This document shows, in pieces, positions 43,618 through 57,290 of a stretch of 64,000 nucleotides of DNA. Under the pieces are notes generated by a model. That model was not told the origin of the DNA, did no database searches, and worked only from the letters and a program-made list of their open reading frames with translations. The position numbers and the translations under genes are program-made. This DNA comes from Asterias rubens (lineage: Eukaryota; Echinodermata; Asteroidea; Forcipulatida; Asteriidae): the NCBI RefSeq assembly GCF_902459465.1, contig NC_047081.1, forward strand, positions 11,065,857-11,129,856, given 5' to 3'. The number at the start of each line of letters is the position of its first letter. The stretch's first letter is position 1.

Positions 43618-46600
43618 ATGGCACGCGTGTTCGGTTGTACCTTGTTTTTGCTGGCGCTTCTTCTACACGTGCTCGTGATATTGTCGTCTGCTGGTTCTTT
43701 AACGCGGGAAGAAAATGATGTTCGATTTATACTTGAGAGTGGAAACAATGACAGTAGTAAGGTGAGTAGTTTCTTGGTATTACTGTGAGGGTCCATTGTG
43801 GAAATTGGGGCTTGGTGGAACCCACACACAGTCCTTTATCATGCTGCCTCCATCTTGGTCATGTTCCTTGTATCGAATAACAATAATTAATGCTAATAAT
43901 CATTTTGCAAATAGGAACCAGACTATTTTGTTCTTCCAGCCTCGGTTTGGTTACATTGATGAGGAAAATTCAAGATGGCTGCACCATGATAAAGATCCAT
44001 AGACAGTAAAGGCACGAGACCAGTGATTTTAGCGTCGGACCAGTAAACTCAAGAGTCTTAGTCCGGTTGGTCTCCTTGATTTTTTTCTTAATCCAGAGCC
44101 TTGGGAATAAACCGAAAGTTTCTGTTTATGAAGGCTTACAGCAATCTTGAAAGTCAGGGGGTAGGTAGGGGTGTTCATAGGTTATTTGAAGGAGAACAAC
44201 GGGGTTACACTTAGGAGGCTTGCCCAGGTATCGAGAACAGTCGAGTTTTGGGAGGTGTTACCGCCTCCAAACTTCTGCTTTTCTTTCCCCGCCTGCATAA
44301 CGTCACCAATAATGAACATGGCTATACGTCAACATACACACAAATTAATGTTGTGCAATGTTTTTTTTTATTAATTTTTATTACATGGCAGAATTTGTAT
44401 AATATAGGTTTATTGTTTTTTGTAAAATTTTGTATGCGTCATTTTTTTTTTTTTAAATAACTTTGTAGGCCTATGTGTTAACTTTTGTTTATTTTTGATA
44501 GCCTATTGTTTTGGGGCTGCTAAAGCAGCTCCATGAAATTGGGCCCACATATCGGAACTTCAAAAAATGTGTAAAAAAAACACATTAGAAGTAGCCCACA
44601 TAAGAGATGTTAAACTTGCATCGGGGATAAAGAATATTAATTTTGGTTTTTACCCATACACCGAGGTGTGTTAGCACTGTATTCTCAGTACTCACAGTAG
44701 CCCACAGGTCCACCTGTAATTTTTGGATGTCATGTGGAAATGCCACAAATAATGATACCCCTTGCTCAATAGGACCAACTGGGACCTTAGGGACCAACTA
44801 CTGAAACGATATTTCCTGTTTTCGAACGTGAGTTTGTGTTTTTATGTTCGGTTGACTGATTAGCTGTCATCTTTTTAAATGAAGTTATTATCGGGTTCGA
44901 AACAAGCCGGTATTTCAGCTCAATCACCACGGGAGGCACAGAGAGACCTAGCCCGGATATTGCCAAATGAGGGCTCTATGTTTTATGTTAATATTTTAGT
45001 TAAAGGCACTGGACACTATTGGTCAAAGACCAGCCTGCTCACTTGGTGTACCTCAACATATGCATAAAATAACAAACCTGTGAAAATTTGAGCCCAATCG
45101 GTCGTTGAAGTTGCGCCGGATAATAATGATAGAAAAACACCCTTGTCACACGAAGATGTGCGCTTTCGTCGGATGCTTGACTTCGGGACCTCAAATTCTA
45201 AATTTGAGGTCTCGAAATCAAATTTGTGGAAAATTACTTCTTTCTCAAAAACTTTATCACTTCAGATGGAGCCGTATCTCACGGTGTTTTATACTATCAA
45301 CCTCTCCCTATTACTCATTACCAAGTAAGGTTTTATGCTAATAACTATTTTGAGTAATTACCAATAGTGTCCACTACCTTTAAAGGCACTTGGCACGTTT
45401 GGTTGTTTTCAGAGACAAGTACTCTTACTTTGTGTATCCCAACGATATAAATAAAATAACAAACCTCGGAATTTGTCATCGAATTTGCAAGAGAATAATG
45501 AAAAAACAAGCACATTAATTTTTTTTTGTTGTAAATTTTATTACTTTGTGTGCTTTCAGATGCATAATAAAAGGCTTCAGCTAAAGTCTTTTATTAATAT
45601 TTGAGTGAGAAATTACCCCTTTCTCTAAAACTGCGTTACTTCAGAGGGAGCCGTTTCTCACAACATGTGTTTTACTATCAACATCTCTCCATTGCTCAGT
45701 TACCAAGTAAGTTTTCATGCTCACAATTTTTGTTTAGTAATGACAAATAGTGTCCGGTGCCTTTAAGTATAAGAAACGTAGATAGGAACGTACAATTTGC
45801 TAAGAGGTCAGCGTTCATTTGTAATAGGAGACTTTCCAACGCTAGGTGGCAGCAGACATACCGGGTAAATTTCCATTGTTTACGTAGTTCTGAACATGCG
45901 CATAATTCTGAGAACAATGGATTTACCCGGTAAGTCTGCTGCCCTCTATCGTCCCAGAAAGTCTCCCATTGTTTGTGGTGTCAATTAAAGGAATAATCTT
46001 CTCCAGATTTGATTTTGGACTTTATGGGAGAACCCGGCTTTCAAGTGACATAATATCTGCTGTTCGCATATACTATAGGTAGGCCTTTATTATTTACTGT
46101 TTATTACTGACAGGGTGCATCCCCTAATTTCACTCTAAATTGACCCGGACTTCAGGTCCCAAGAGGGTCTGCTGGCACGCTATTCTGAGTCAAGCTGACC
46201 CGGAAGCTGTTCTATGAAATTTGACCCAGGGCTCAATTTCATAGAGCTGCTTATAAGCAAAAACTTTTGCTTAACATTTTTCTGCTGAGCACAACTAAAC
46301 ATCATCCTTTTAGCACAGGACACTATTGGTAATTACTCAAAATGATTGTCAGCATAAAAACTTAGTTGGTATGAGCAATTATAGAGGCTGTTAATAGTAT
46401 TCAACATTTTAAGAGAAACGGTTCCCTCTGAAGTAACGTAGTTTTTGAGAAAGAAGTAATTTCTCACTAAAATATTTGAATTGATTTCGAGACATCAGCT
46501 GAGACCTATTTTTGGTCTATTGATAAATTGAGACTATTGACCTCTTGTTGATAGACCTACTTTCATGTAGGCCCCTACTCATTTTTCCCCAAACCCATTA

Positions 46601-49600
46601 ATTATTTTTTTAAAGGCAGTGGACACTATTGGTAATTACTCAAAATAATTATTGGCATCAAACCTTACTTGGTAACGAGTAATGGGGAGAGGTTGATGGT
46701 ATAAAACATTAAGAGAAACAGCTCCCTCTGAAGTGACCTAGTTTTGGAGAAAGAAGTAATTTTCCACGAATTTGATTTCGAAATCAATCATCTGAAAGCA
46801 CACAACTTCATGTGACAAGGGTGTTTTTTCTTTCATAGTTACCTCGCAACTCCGACGACCGAGCTCAAATTTTCACAGGTTTGTTATTTTATGCATATGT
46901 TGAGATACACCAAGTGAAAGAATGGTCTTTGACAACTACCAAAAGTGTCCACTGCCTTTAATGATTGTTGATGTCCAAGCCACTCTAGATTATAGCGAAG
47001 GGAAAGTAAGCTAAAGCACAACGCCCTCTCAAGGTCACTGCCAAAACAGGGACTTTTAAAACAGGGACAAAGGAAAAACAACTTTCAATTTTGTTTTTTT
47101 CAATGCGGGCATCAATCTTGTGTTCTTAACAGTAAGTAAACAAACTTAAAGCCAATGGACACTTTCTGAACAGAACAAAATTAAAGGTTCACATATTTAC
47201 AAATAACTTACAGGGTTTACAGAAGGTAATGGTGAAAGACTTCCCTTGAAATATTATTCCATGAAATGCTTTATATTTTGAGAAAACATTGAAACAATTA
47301 TAAATTCTCGATATCGGGAATAACGGCAATTATACGTGCAATACGTGCAGAAACATGGGTGTGGTTTCCCGTTATTTTCTCCCGACTCCGATGACCAATT
47401 GAGCCTAAATTTTGACAGGTTTGTTATTTTATGTATAAGTTGTGATACATGAAGTGTGGGCCTTTGGACAATACTGTTTACTGATGTTGTGCGATTGCTT
47501 TAAGATGATCTTCACATCATCATAAGGGAACTCGGCAAACTCCCACAAGATAAAGCTGGAAACAGCCAATCCCTCTAATCAAACTTTGATTTAATGTCTA
47601 TGACTATGTGATAGCACAAATCAAGAAATTGTGATTAATTAACTCGACGATGTGAAATCAGCTGTTATCTTGGTAGGATTCGAACCTACAACCTTGCACC
47701 ACTCTGGTATTAAAATTACCCTGTTTGCTTGTTATTCAAGACTAGAATGAGCAATGACTTTCGAGTGGTGTTACGAATTGAAAAACTGCATACTTTCCCC
47801 CCTCTCCTATCCCTATCCCTACCCCCCCCCTTTACCCCAAACTCCTGTCATACATTGAGTGGATGTGTAATTCAGATGCATGTCACTCAATGGGGTCTCG
47901 GAAGGTCTTCATTAAAGACAAGGAAACGACGACGGGATGCCATGAATCAAGAACCCTGGCATACTGAGCCCCAACAGCTCCTAGGAATTCTTCACTTTTA
48001 TGGCGTAATCAAACAACATGAAAACAATTTGGTTTTTTTTGAGTGGGCAGAGAAAACATGCTACACCCGCAGCTCTTTCCCTGTTGAAGCTTTCTTGTAT
48101 TAGATTATTATATCAAATTATACCCATTGTATTGGCCGCCATCTTTGATGAAACGTGCACGCATTGGCCTAGAGTCGTGCACAGCGCGTACACGCGTGTG
48201 CACCAAAAGATGGCGGTCAATGACGTCATGTGCCGTCTATAATAACTCTATCGCCATGGACGCAGGGTAGAATAAAATAATTGATATTAAGTGGTTTGGC
48301 TCGACGGATAAGCCCGCGCTTTCAAACTTAAAGTATGAAAAATGTATGTATGTGGTCTTGGTTCATGACGTTATACGTCTCTGTTTGTGGTCTTGGTTCA
48401 AGACGTTATACGTCTATTGTTTTATTGCTTGTGTTTCAGTTTGCTTAACCGTTATAACGCACAGCACTAAATCCAACCAGCTGGTACTGTATGCATGCAC
48501 ACTTAAGGAGCCTTGTGTCGAGGCTAATCCTTGTCAAATAAATTTCTCTTGATTTGCTGTCCCCAGTTGACAAAGCGAAAGGTCATTTTAATTGATAAAT
48601 CAACAACATCAACCGAGGGGTGAAATTTAGCCTTCCATGGTCCGTTTAGTGACACCCTTAACCATCATCTGGGGGAAGTGTTTAATTTGTTGGAGGATAT
48701 TCAACTTTCAGTGAGTTTGACCTTCGTTTAGAGGAGCTGAAATTATGAAACGTGCCCCTTAAGTTGACACATGGGGGAAGTCTTCGCTAAGAAGGCACAA
48801 TTTCACGTCTTTATTGGTTTTGGTTATTATGAATATTGATAGAATTGCTGTTGCTATTGTTGTTGTTCTTGTTTCGTGTTGTTATCGTTGTTGGTGTTGC
48901 TGTTGTTGTTGTTGTTGTTCCTTGTTGTATTTGTCTGTTCTTGTTCTTCTTTGATGTTTCTGTTGTGTTGTTGGTGATGGCTATATTTTGGTTATGATAT
49001 GATGGTAAGGTTATGGTTATGGTTATAGTTGAAATTATTGGTATGGTTATAGTTATGCCCAGTTATGGTTATATTATAGTAACGGTTATTCTAATGGGTA
49101 TGGATTTAGTTGTTATGGTTATGGTGAGGATCATGGTTATTATTACAGAGGGCCTATAAACTATTGTATTGTTGTTTACAGATAAAAACATGTGACGGGT
49201 CATTGGTCAAATCGCAAAAAATTCTGATTCATTTATCGATAAAGACACATTCAGCACAAGTTAGAATATAATTGTCTGTTCCCCGTTTCATTTGTTCGAA
49301 ATCTGTTGTTTTTTAAATCATGTTTAGGAGCATCCAGGAACTTCAGTTCATCATGGACGGCCAAATGCACATCAGACAATGGCAGGCAGATTAACATTAT
49401 CACCAGGTTAGTCAACGTGTTAAACGGTTCCATTGTACAAACACACTGATTTAACTGATTATCTATGACGTATAATTAATTATCTGTAATGGAATAAACA
49501 GTCACCTAAATGTATAGCCACCATGGAGAACTTATAGTACATTTTGAATCCGACGTGACCCCGACGACGACAGGCACAAACATTTTTTCAGTGTGCCTGA

Positions 49601-50222
49601 AAAGTTTTCCTAGCCCCCAGTTAAAATAGTCTTAGTTGTTTTTAACTTCTAAACTTCGATCGAGAGTTTGATGTTAATTACTATACTGAGACTCAATTCT
49701 TTACTCAGCACTTTGAATAACGAAATACATAATTATTAACTTGAATTGAATAGAATTAACACGATTTTATTTTCGACAGGAGAGTCTCTACGTCACATGG
49801 AGACACCGACTTCTAAGTTGCAACAGCAAGCCTTTGTCGTCGACAGGAGGCGACGACGACGTCGCGAAACCTCCAAACTGCAACTTTTCAATCACGACAC
49901 CAAGCCCAGTCTCCAGCAGAAAAACTGCGACGACAAGCAGCAGCGCCAAGCACCGGCCAACCCCACCGTGGTGGCTGGCATCGTAGGGGGCGCACTGGCA
50001 TTCTTCCTGGTCGTTGTCTTGACCATTATCTACTGCTCCTACAAGAACCACGCCCCGTCGGACCTAAGGAAAAGGGTGGCCGATCTGTACACTTACATCG
50101 GGGATGTGGAAGATGTTATCTGGATGCCGGGAGCTAACCCTGCTGCTGTGGACATTGGGACGTGTGAACATGTTAAATTTGATGGAATCTCGAGGCTTGC
50201 TAAGTATCCGCGACAAGCGTAA
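43618..50222 (+). CDS. Small single-pass type I membrane protein of unknown function (3 exons, 221 aa)
   Basis: Exons 43618-43761, 49328-49406 and 49780-50222, all GT-AG with matching phases (0, then 1). Residues 1-26 are a strong signal peptide (MARVFGCTLFLLALLLHVLV, small residues before a likely cut near SSAG). The ectodomain (about 27-137) is short, without domain-like cysteine spacing. It holds seven consecutive Arg (97-103), a potential proprotein-convertase site. The membrane segment (138-159) begins VVAGIVGGALAFFLVVVL, with a GxxxG-like pattern that often supports dimerisation. The 62-residue cytoplasmic tail has DLRKRVADLYTYIGDVEDVIW and ends LAKYPRQA. I do not recognise the family; a receptor, ligand precursor or adhesion protein are all possible. 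The 5.6-kb first intron could hide a further exon. Confidence 0.7.
45004..45767. mobile_element. Two adjacent GTCCACTGCC-family MITEs
   Basis: Copy 1 (45004-45383) runs from AAAGGCACTGGACACTATTGG to CAATAGTGTCCACTACCTTT. Copy 2 begins immediately (AAAGGCACTTGGCACGTTTGG, 45381) and ends AATAGTGTCCGGTGCCTTT. They lie head to tail in intron 1 of the type I membrane protein gene. Confidence 0.75.
45823..45970. mobile_element. Hairpin MITE (AATAGGAGACTTTCCAACGC ends), copy 1
   Basis: AATAGGAGACTTTCCAACGC pairs imperfectly with AGAAAGTCTCCCATT, and GCAGCAGACATACCGGGTAA with TTACCCGGTAAGTCTGCTGC. A nearly identical copy lies at 62059-62206. Confidence 0.8.
46612..46962. mobile_element. GTCCACTGCC-family MITE
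   Basis: It runs from AAAGGCAGTGGACACTATTGG to CCAAAAGTGTCCACTGCCTTT. A partial copy precedes it at 46308-46500 (AGGACACTATTGGTAATTAC). Confidence 0.8.
47149..47497. mobile_element. AAAGCCAATGG-family MITE
   Basis: It starts AAAGCCAATGGACACTTTCTG. The internal blocks (ACTTACAGGGTTTACAGAAG, CCCGTTATTTTCTCCCGACT) match 41880-42235. The right end is eroded. Confidence 0.65.
47510..47706 (-). mobile_element. tRNA-derived SINE, minus orientation
   Basis: On the minus strand the head has GGTTGTAGGTTCGAATCC (B-box). The tail has TGGGAGTTTGCCGAGTTCCC, shared with 59388-59660 on the plus strand. The two copies define one SINE family. Confidence 0.7.
48838..49145. repeat. GTT-rich and GGTTAT-rich simple repeats
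   Basis: A degenerate TTG trinucleotide stretch (48848-48972) is followed by GGTTATGGTTATAGTT-type hexamer repeats up to about 49145. It lies upstream of exon 2 of the type I membrane protein gene. Confidence 0.8.
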
Positions 50223-50452
50223 CTTTTAGTGACTTTTTTTTGCAAAACTGATAATAGACTTTTCAAAATAATTAATTTGGAACTTTTCATCTTAAAACAT
50301 GATTTTTGCCACCACTTACTCGAGGTTAGCGGCAGTGCAAAATTGGGATGGCCTGAATGCTACTTGGGCGTCATTATTATCATTCTTATGTAAATCTTAA
50401 CATTTACCAGAATAATTTCGCAATAGGTGGATTGCACATTGACCACCATAAT

Positions 50453-50602
50453 GGGTGCGTTCGTTTAGCTTCCCTGGGTCGACCCGGTGTGTGGCATTTT
50501 TTGTTTCCAGGACGAACGTGTGCAGATAATTACCCACGTTCGTCCTGGGGAAAAAAAACCGCCACACACCGGGGTCGACCCAGGGAAGCTAAACGAACCC
50601 TT
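50453..50602. mobile_element. 150-bp hairpin element
   Basis: GGGTGCGTTCGTTTAGCTTC and its near-exact inverted complement GAAGCTAAACGAACCC flank TCGACCCGGTGTGTGGC and GCCACACACCGGGGTCGA. CAGGACGAACGTG faces CACGTTCGTCCTG near the loop. Confidence 0.85.
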
Positions 50603-50789
50603 GATCGAACGTGTAGGCCTACGCGTGAAAGGTTTTCATTGGCTGAGGAGAGACATGCGCAGAGCGCATACAGGCAGGCACTTTTCCATTGTTTATCATA
50701 AGGGCGGAGTCGATGGCGCTATGTGCAACCCATAGTCAATCTCACATGACTTACTGGTAATCGAGCCATTTTTCTACAAGTCTTCTTGC

Positions 50790-51163
50790 AGTGGACACTA
50801 TTGGTGATTACCTAAAATAATTATTAGCATAAAACCTTACTTTGTGGGAGAGGTTGATAGCACAAAACATTGAGAGAAACTGCTCCCTCTGATGAAGTGG
50901 AGTAGTTTTCGAGAAAGAAGTAATTTTCATCGGATTTGATTTCGAGGCCTCAAGTTTAGAATTTGAGGTATCGAATTCAAGCATCTGAAAGCACACAACT
51001 TCGTGTGACAAGGGTGATTTTTTCTTTCATAGTTATCTCGCAACTCCAATGACCAATCGAGCTCAAATTTGCACAGGTTTGTTATTGTATGCATATGTTG
51101 AGATACAGCATAGGAAGACTGGTCTTTGACAATTATTACCAATAGTGTCCACTGGCTTTAAAG
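50790..51163. mobile_element. GTCCACTGCC-family MITE
   Basis: The left end is GCAGTGGACACTATTGGTGA and the right end CCAATAGTGTCCACTGGCTTT. The internal blocks CTCCCTCTGATGAAGTG and TTTGCACAGGTTTGTTATT are conserved. Confidence 0.75.
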
Positions 51164-51837
51164 TGTGAACTTGGGAGTTATATTTTATTGATATCCTAAA
51201 CTGCATCATCCACATATCGTAAAGGGGTATCAGGTCGAAGAGATTTTTGTTGAGGGGCATAAAAACTATAATTATACACTCGTGTACTTTTATCATTGAC
51301 ATTAATACAAAAGTAGCAGTAGCACATGGTATCAAATTTTATTTGAACCACTCAGTCAATTGCTATTAAACTTTACAGTTTTTAATGTCAAAAATGTATA
51401 GCCCCTATGGTCCCATGTCTTGTTATCCATAATAATAATAATTATTGGCTGTGTTTTAGGTTCTTGCGCAGGCCTACGAAAAAAGAAAAAAAAAACAAGA
51501 CCGCGCGCATTGTCAGCCTATCGGGGGTGCACCACACAATAACCCACAGAGCAAACACTCTCCCAAGAGACTACGTTTCTAATAACGCCGTTATGCAGAT
51601 GTTCCCTCTAGGAGAATTATTTCAAAACGGGGAAAGAAAGGCCGAATTCCATAGAAAGTTTATTACGACGTTATGCACGATACCTCCTCATCGAAGGATT
51701 ATTTCAAATAGCGTTGCAATGCAACGTAGTATCCTCAAAACAGGAATTGGCAGTTAGCAGAAAACTCATTTTGTTTAAAGCTTTTTTTTTTTTTAATTTG
51801 CCTATTTGTATCTTGTATCTTTCTCTTATTGTTTCTT

Positions 51838-53422
<1,585 letters not shown>

Positions 53423-53437
53423 TCATTTTATCACAGC

Positions 53438-53740
53438 ATGCAAAAGAAAGATCTCATTTTCCTTTGTGCCGGTAACTCCTTGAGTCGGGCTACGTCCCGT
53501 AGCCTTAGATCTCAAGGGTCTTTCTCAGGATCCTCGCTGTTCCCAAAAGCGCTGCCTTCTGTAACAGATCTACTCTCACATTTGTCCCTATTTCATCTAG
53601 ATGTTTCCCCAGTGCTTTGGGAATGGTGCCAAGTGCTCCAACCACCACGGGGACTACTTTTACCTTTACCTGCCAAATCTTACGAAGTTCCCTGGCCAGG
53701 TCCTGGTACTTCTCGATCTTTTCCATCTCCTTCGAAGCTA
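53438..53740 (-). mobile_element. Non-LTR retrotransposon reverse-transcriptase C-terminal remnant
   Basis: On the minus strand a 73-codon frame (53505-53726) reads MEKIEKYQDLARELRKIW, then VPVVVGALGTIPKALGKHL and LLQKAALLGTARILRKTLEI. This is the familiar C-terminal segment of invertebrate LINE ORF2 proteins. Beyond 53505 the frame degenerates. Its 3' side in the minus orientation faces the giant ATT array, and a smaller (ATT)n lies on its 5' side (53741-53793). It is a short, dead fragment with no catalytic domain present. Confidence 0.75.
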
Positions 53741-53792
<52 letters not shown>

Positions 53793-53793
53793 G
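53741..53793. repeat. (ATT)n microsatellite
   Basis: About 17 perfect ATT units follow TTCGAAGCTA, on the far side of the retrotransposon remnant from the giant array. Confidence 0.95.
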
Positions 53794-53950
53794 CACACTA
53801 TGCGGTGTAAAAGAAAATGCAGTGAAAAGATTTGCGCCCTCAAGTGTTTTAAAACACATTCGCACAAAAAACAGAAACTTGCAGTAGTGTCGTCGGGCGC
53901 GTGGCGTGGTTGTTGATTGAGGGTGGGGTTAAAGAAAAGGGGATACATCT

Positions 53951-54022
53951 GTACTCCTAGAACTATTTCGGTTTCGTCCGGCTACTCGTCTCCCGTACGG
54001 GAGACGATAGTTCTAGGAGTAC
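53951..54022. mobile_element. Short hairpin (GTACTCCTAGAACTA ends)
   Basis: GTACTCCTAGAACTATTTCG pairs with CGATAGTTCTAGGAGTAC, and TCTCCCGTACGGGAGA forms an inner perfect palindrome. It lies about 150 bp upstream of the transporter's start codon, so it may lie in its promoter or 5' UTR. Confidence 0.75.
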
Positions 54023-54170
54023 ATGAACTGTAACGGGAAATAACTGTAATAATAATTTATGGAGAGAAGAACGCCAAGTGTAGCTCAATTTGATGCAATA
54101 CAGTTTGCCATTTGGACCATCGAATTGAGTTTTGTTTAACTGTCTAGCCTTGCATTTGCAGTCTGTCAAA

Positions 54171-57100
54171 ATGACGGCCCCCTCCTCCCAGTCCCACAAC
54201 CAAAAACAGCAACTCGAAATGCAGCGTGTGGCCGCCGGTCTTGCTGCCGCCGTGTTTTACGGCGTCTGCTCCGGTTCGATGTCGTTTATCAACAAGGCCG
54301 TTCTTACCACTTACGACTTTGATTTCCCGTGTTTTATCATGTTTTCTCAGATGGTAAGTCTTACTATGAAATGAGTACTTTATTGTTGTTATATTTATTT
54401 TGTGGTTTAGCTGTGTATGCTGCCGCACTCTGCTGGGGGAGGGGCCGGGGGGGGGGCAGGTGTCCAGACGGCAGACAAAATAAACATATAAATATTAATG
54501 GGACAACAAGGAGAAGTCCTCCAAGGGGGTCAACCAACATTAATTATGTAATGTAAATGTATGTCAGATTTAGCATTAATTTAATTGCTTAAGGAAAGTT
54601 CACTAGCAAAAAATTGCTAAATTATAGTATAGTTAGTATATTAATTTTGGTTTTTACCCATAGTATAGTGCTTATTATAGTAGATAGGCAATTTAACTTG
54701 CCATTCAAACAAAAGCCAGGCTTTACTAAGTACAGTTATTATTTTGGGGTGATGTTAGTTAGTTGCGATAACATTTGGAAAAGTTTCCGTATGGCGCCAC
54801 CACTTTTTCATTCTATATGAAATAATATAGTATCTAATTTACCTCAATGAAATATCCCTTTTTGTAAAATTGAGTGAAAAAGTGGTGGCGCCATACGGAA
54901 AGTTATCCTAACATTTAACCCTTCTCTTGGCCTTCGTGAGGAGGTTACGTTTACCGCAACACAAATATTTGATTTTTACCACAACACAAATATTTGATTT
55001 TTACCTTCAAAGTGTTATTTTTCACAACTTTTATTAACATTCATCTATTGTTTTTCTTTTTTTCAGATTTTCACGGTGACTCTGCTGACCTTTCTAGGAA
55101 AGATCAGTCAAGTTTCCCTACCGACTGCCTCCGTTCACAACCTCAAGATTTGTTGTCTTCCGTCATTATTCTGGCTACTCCACGCCGTACTTGCCCTACA
55201 TGCCTTGAGTGGGATGAACATCGCCATGTACACCGTACTAAAAAGATGTGTGCCTCTGATGAATCTGTTGTTAACGCCTTTACTGATGAAGAAAGGAACC
55301 CCAAGGCTGGCTGTGGTGGGCTCTGTATTGATGATGACTGCTGGGTGCTTTTTTGCAGGTAAGGGAAGGGGCTGTTACTTCACTGGTAATAATGGATAGC
55401 ACTAAGCGTTATCGATCGCCATATTTGAGATGAAACAATGGAAAAGTGCTTGCGTGTACTCGCTGCACACAACTCTCAGCCAATGATAGCCTTGTATGCC
55501 TGCACATTTCATCAAATATGGCGTCGATGACGCTTAGCGCAATCTATCTATAGAGGCAGCAGTTTCCTCTTTGGCCATATAGTTTGCCATGGTGCCCCTT
55601 AAAAATTTTCCAGCAGAAATTGACATTGCTTTTCTAGAAAATAGATTCTCTACTATACAGTAGTTGTTGCTTTGATGTCTTGAAATAATTTTCATATCAG
55701 TATGCTAACTGTTTCAAGGATCATGGGTTAGTCTACATTTATTTGCTTATAAAACTGATTTAGTTATATGATTTGTTTTCACTATTTATAATGCATGACA
55801 TCAAAATGTTTACCACTTACCCCCCCCCCCTTAAAACTTGTTCTACTCGCACATACTTTTATTTGTAAAATGTGATATTTAATTTTTTTAGGAAACCATT
55901 GATATTACAGTATTTTTAGTTTTGTTTTCTTGTCTGTTATTTTTTACATAAAATGTTACTTTATCTACTCTATATTAGTTTTACAACCAGATGTTTGGCA
56001 GCATCTACCTAGCCAACGGATCGATCGCAGTAATTGCTAGGCCTATAGATACTTTTGTCTCTCCCACCCTTCTGGAAGTATTGTAGTGTTTTGTATTGTT
56101 GTGTTAATTGGCTGAATATAATAATAATAATAGGCCTAGAGGCATTATGAATTAGGTTGGGTCGTGATTGCAATGTGGATGATTGTAATAGTATCGTACA
56201 TGTAGTTCTATCAGTGTGTGTTAAGGAAACTAAAGAAATAGGCTAGCAGTTTTGATACTGTTTCAATTAAGGATTTGAAACTTTGCATGGTGGAAGGGGG
56301 CCGAAGTATTTATTTAACAAAGAGAATATCTCTTTCAATATCTCTTTCGTGATTGCAATGTGGATGATTGTAATAATATCGTACATGAAGTTCTATCAGT
56401 GTGTGGTTTAAGGAAACTACAGAAATAGGCTGTCAGTTTTGATACTGTTTCAATTAAGGATTTGAAACTTTGCATGGTGGAAGGGGGCCGAAGTATTTAA
56501 CAAAGAGAATATCTCTTTCAGTATGCTGTGATCATCTTCAGGAGTTCTTCAGGAGAAATACTCTGATTGTCTTCCCCTCCAGACGATTGGAGCTTACTGT
56601 TCGATGAACTTTACAGAACGACCACTACTCAAAAGAGATTTTTCACATGGTGTTACCACAAACCTCTCTTAGCAATGTCATTTTGTTTGATTGTGATTTC
56701 GATTTCACACCAATCATCTAGGAATGGGAGATCTGACCTTTGACCTCCAAGCCTACACCTACGGAATGTTGAGCGTAGTCTCCCAGTCCCTCTACCTAAC
56801 CCTCGTGCAGAGCATCGGGATGCAGCAAGACGCTTTCTCCCCAGCGGGCATCATGTACCTCAACTGTCTCAACTGCCTTCTGCCGCTTTTTGCTGTCTTG
56901 TTCCTATCCTCAGAGATCTCGGGTATCATGGACTTTGAGGACCTGTCTTCCCCGAGGTTCCTCATGATCTTCGCCCTCGTTGTCTCAATGGGGTGCGTTC
57001 TAAACTACGCCATCTTCCTATGCACTATCTTGACCTCTGCCCTCACCACGAGTGTCGTGGGGGTCATCAAAAGTGTCGTTGTGGTGGCAGTTGGGATGTT

Positions 57101-57290
57101 TACACTCGGAGGGGCGCCAGTGACTTTACTGAGCACAATCGGGATCTGTATGAACACGCTGGGTAGCAGCTGGTACACGTACGACAAGTACCGGGCAAGG
57201 ATTGTAAACAATGGCGAAGTGGACAGTGTATCAACGAGTAAAGTTTCTACAGCTCCAGCAACCGGGAATATAAATGGGTTTCACAGCTAG
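54171..57290 (+). CDS. SLC35D-family nucleotide-sugar transporter (3 exons, 347 aa)
   Basis: Multi-pass carrier of the Golgi/ER membrane, of the drug/metabolite transporter superfamily, expected to exchange a nucleotide sugar for nucleoside monophosphate. Exons 54171-54353, 55067-55358 and 56722-57290; phases 0 and 1 join correctly and the total length fits SLC35 proteins. Family hallmarks: SGSMSFINKAVLTTY in helix 1, MYTVLKRCVPLMNLLLTPLL (the MY.V.KR..P segment), FAGMGDLTFDLQAYTYGMLS around the exon 2/3 joint, and TSVVGVIKSVVVVAVGM with NTLGSSWYTYDKYR at the C-terminus. The tail (after about residue 320) is short and polar. It is closest in pattern to SLC35D members, but the sugar substrate (UDP-GlcNAc, UDP-GlcA or other) cannot be fixed. 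A TTTGCAG just before the ATG could be an acceptor for a 5' UTR exon. Confidence 0.9.
54776..54909. mobile_element. Hairpin MITE (TTTCCGTATGGCGCCACCAC arms) in transporter intron 1
   Basis: The arms GGAAAAGTTTCCGTATGGCG and GGCGCCATACGGAAAGTTAT, with the shared GAAATATCCCTTTTTGTAAA internal block, are the same as at 32203-32339. Confidence 0.82.
55428..55545. mobile_element. Short inverted-repeat element in transporter intron 2
   Basis: CGCCATATTTGAGATGAAA and its complement TTTCATCAAATATGGCG frame a core (AAACAATGGAAAAGTGCTTG...CTCAGCCAATGA). The core is found inverted at 50638-50695 (TCATTGGCTGAG...CACTTTTCCATTGTTT). Confidence 0.65.
56162..56523. repeat. Tandem duplication of ~185 bp in transporter intron 2
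   Basis: TCGTGATTGCAATGTGGATG...GGGGGCCGAAGTATTT...ATCTCTTTC occurs twice in direct orientation (from 56162 and from 56348), differing by a few bases and a 4-base indel. It is intronic and about 200 bp before exon 3. Confidence 0.9.

Noticed and set aside
47729-48103. A 124-aa plus-strand frame in the first intron of the type I membrane protein gene
   Set aside because: It has poly-Pro/Leu low complexity from a CCCTAT-like repeat and no splice sites that would join it in frame to exon 2.
53505-53726. A functional reverse transcriptase
   Set aside because: Only about 70 codons of the C-terminal end remain; the catalytic region is absent.
55428-55545. A microRNA precursor
   Set aside because: The arms are long and imperfect, and the core recurs inverted at 50638, so a MITE-type origin is more likely.
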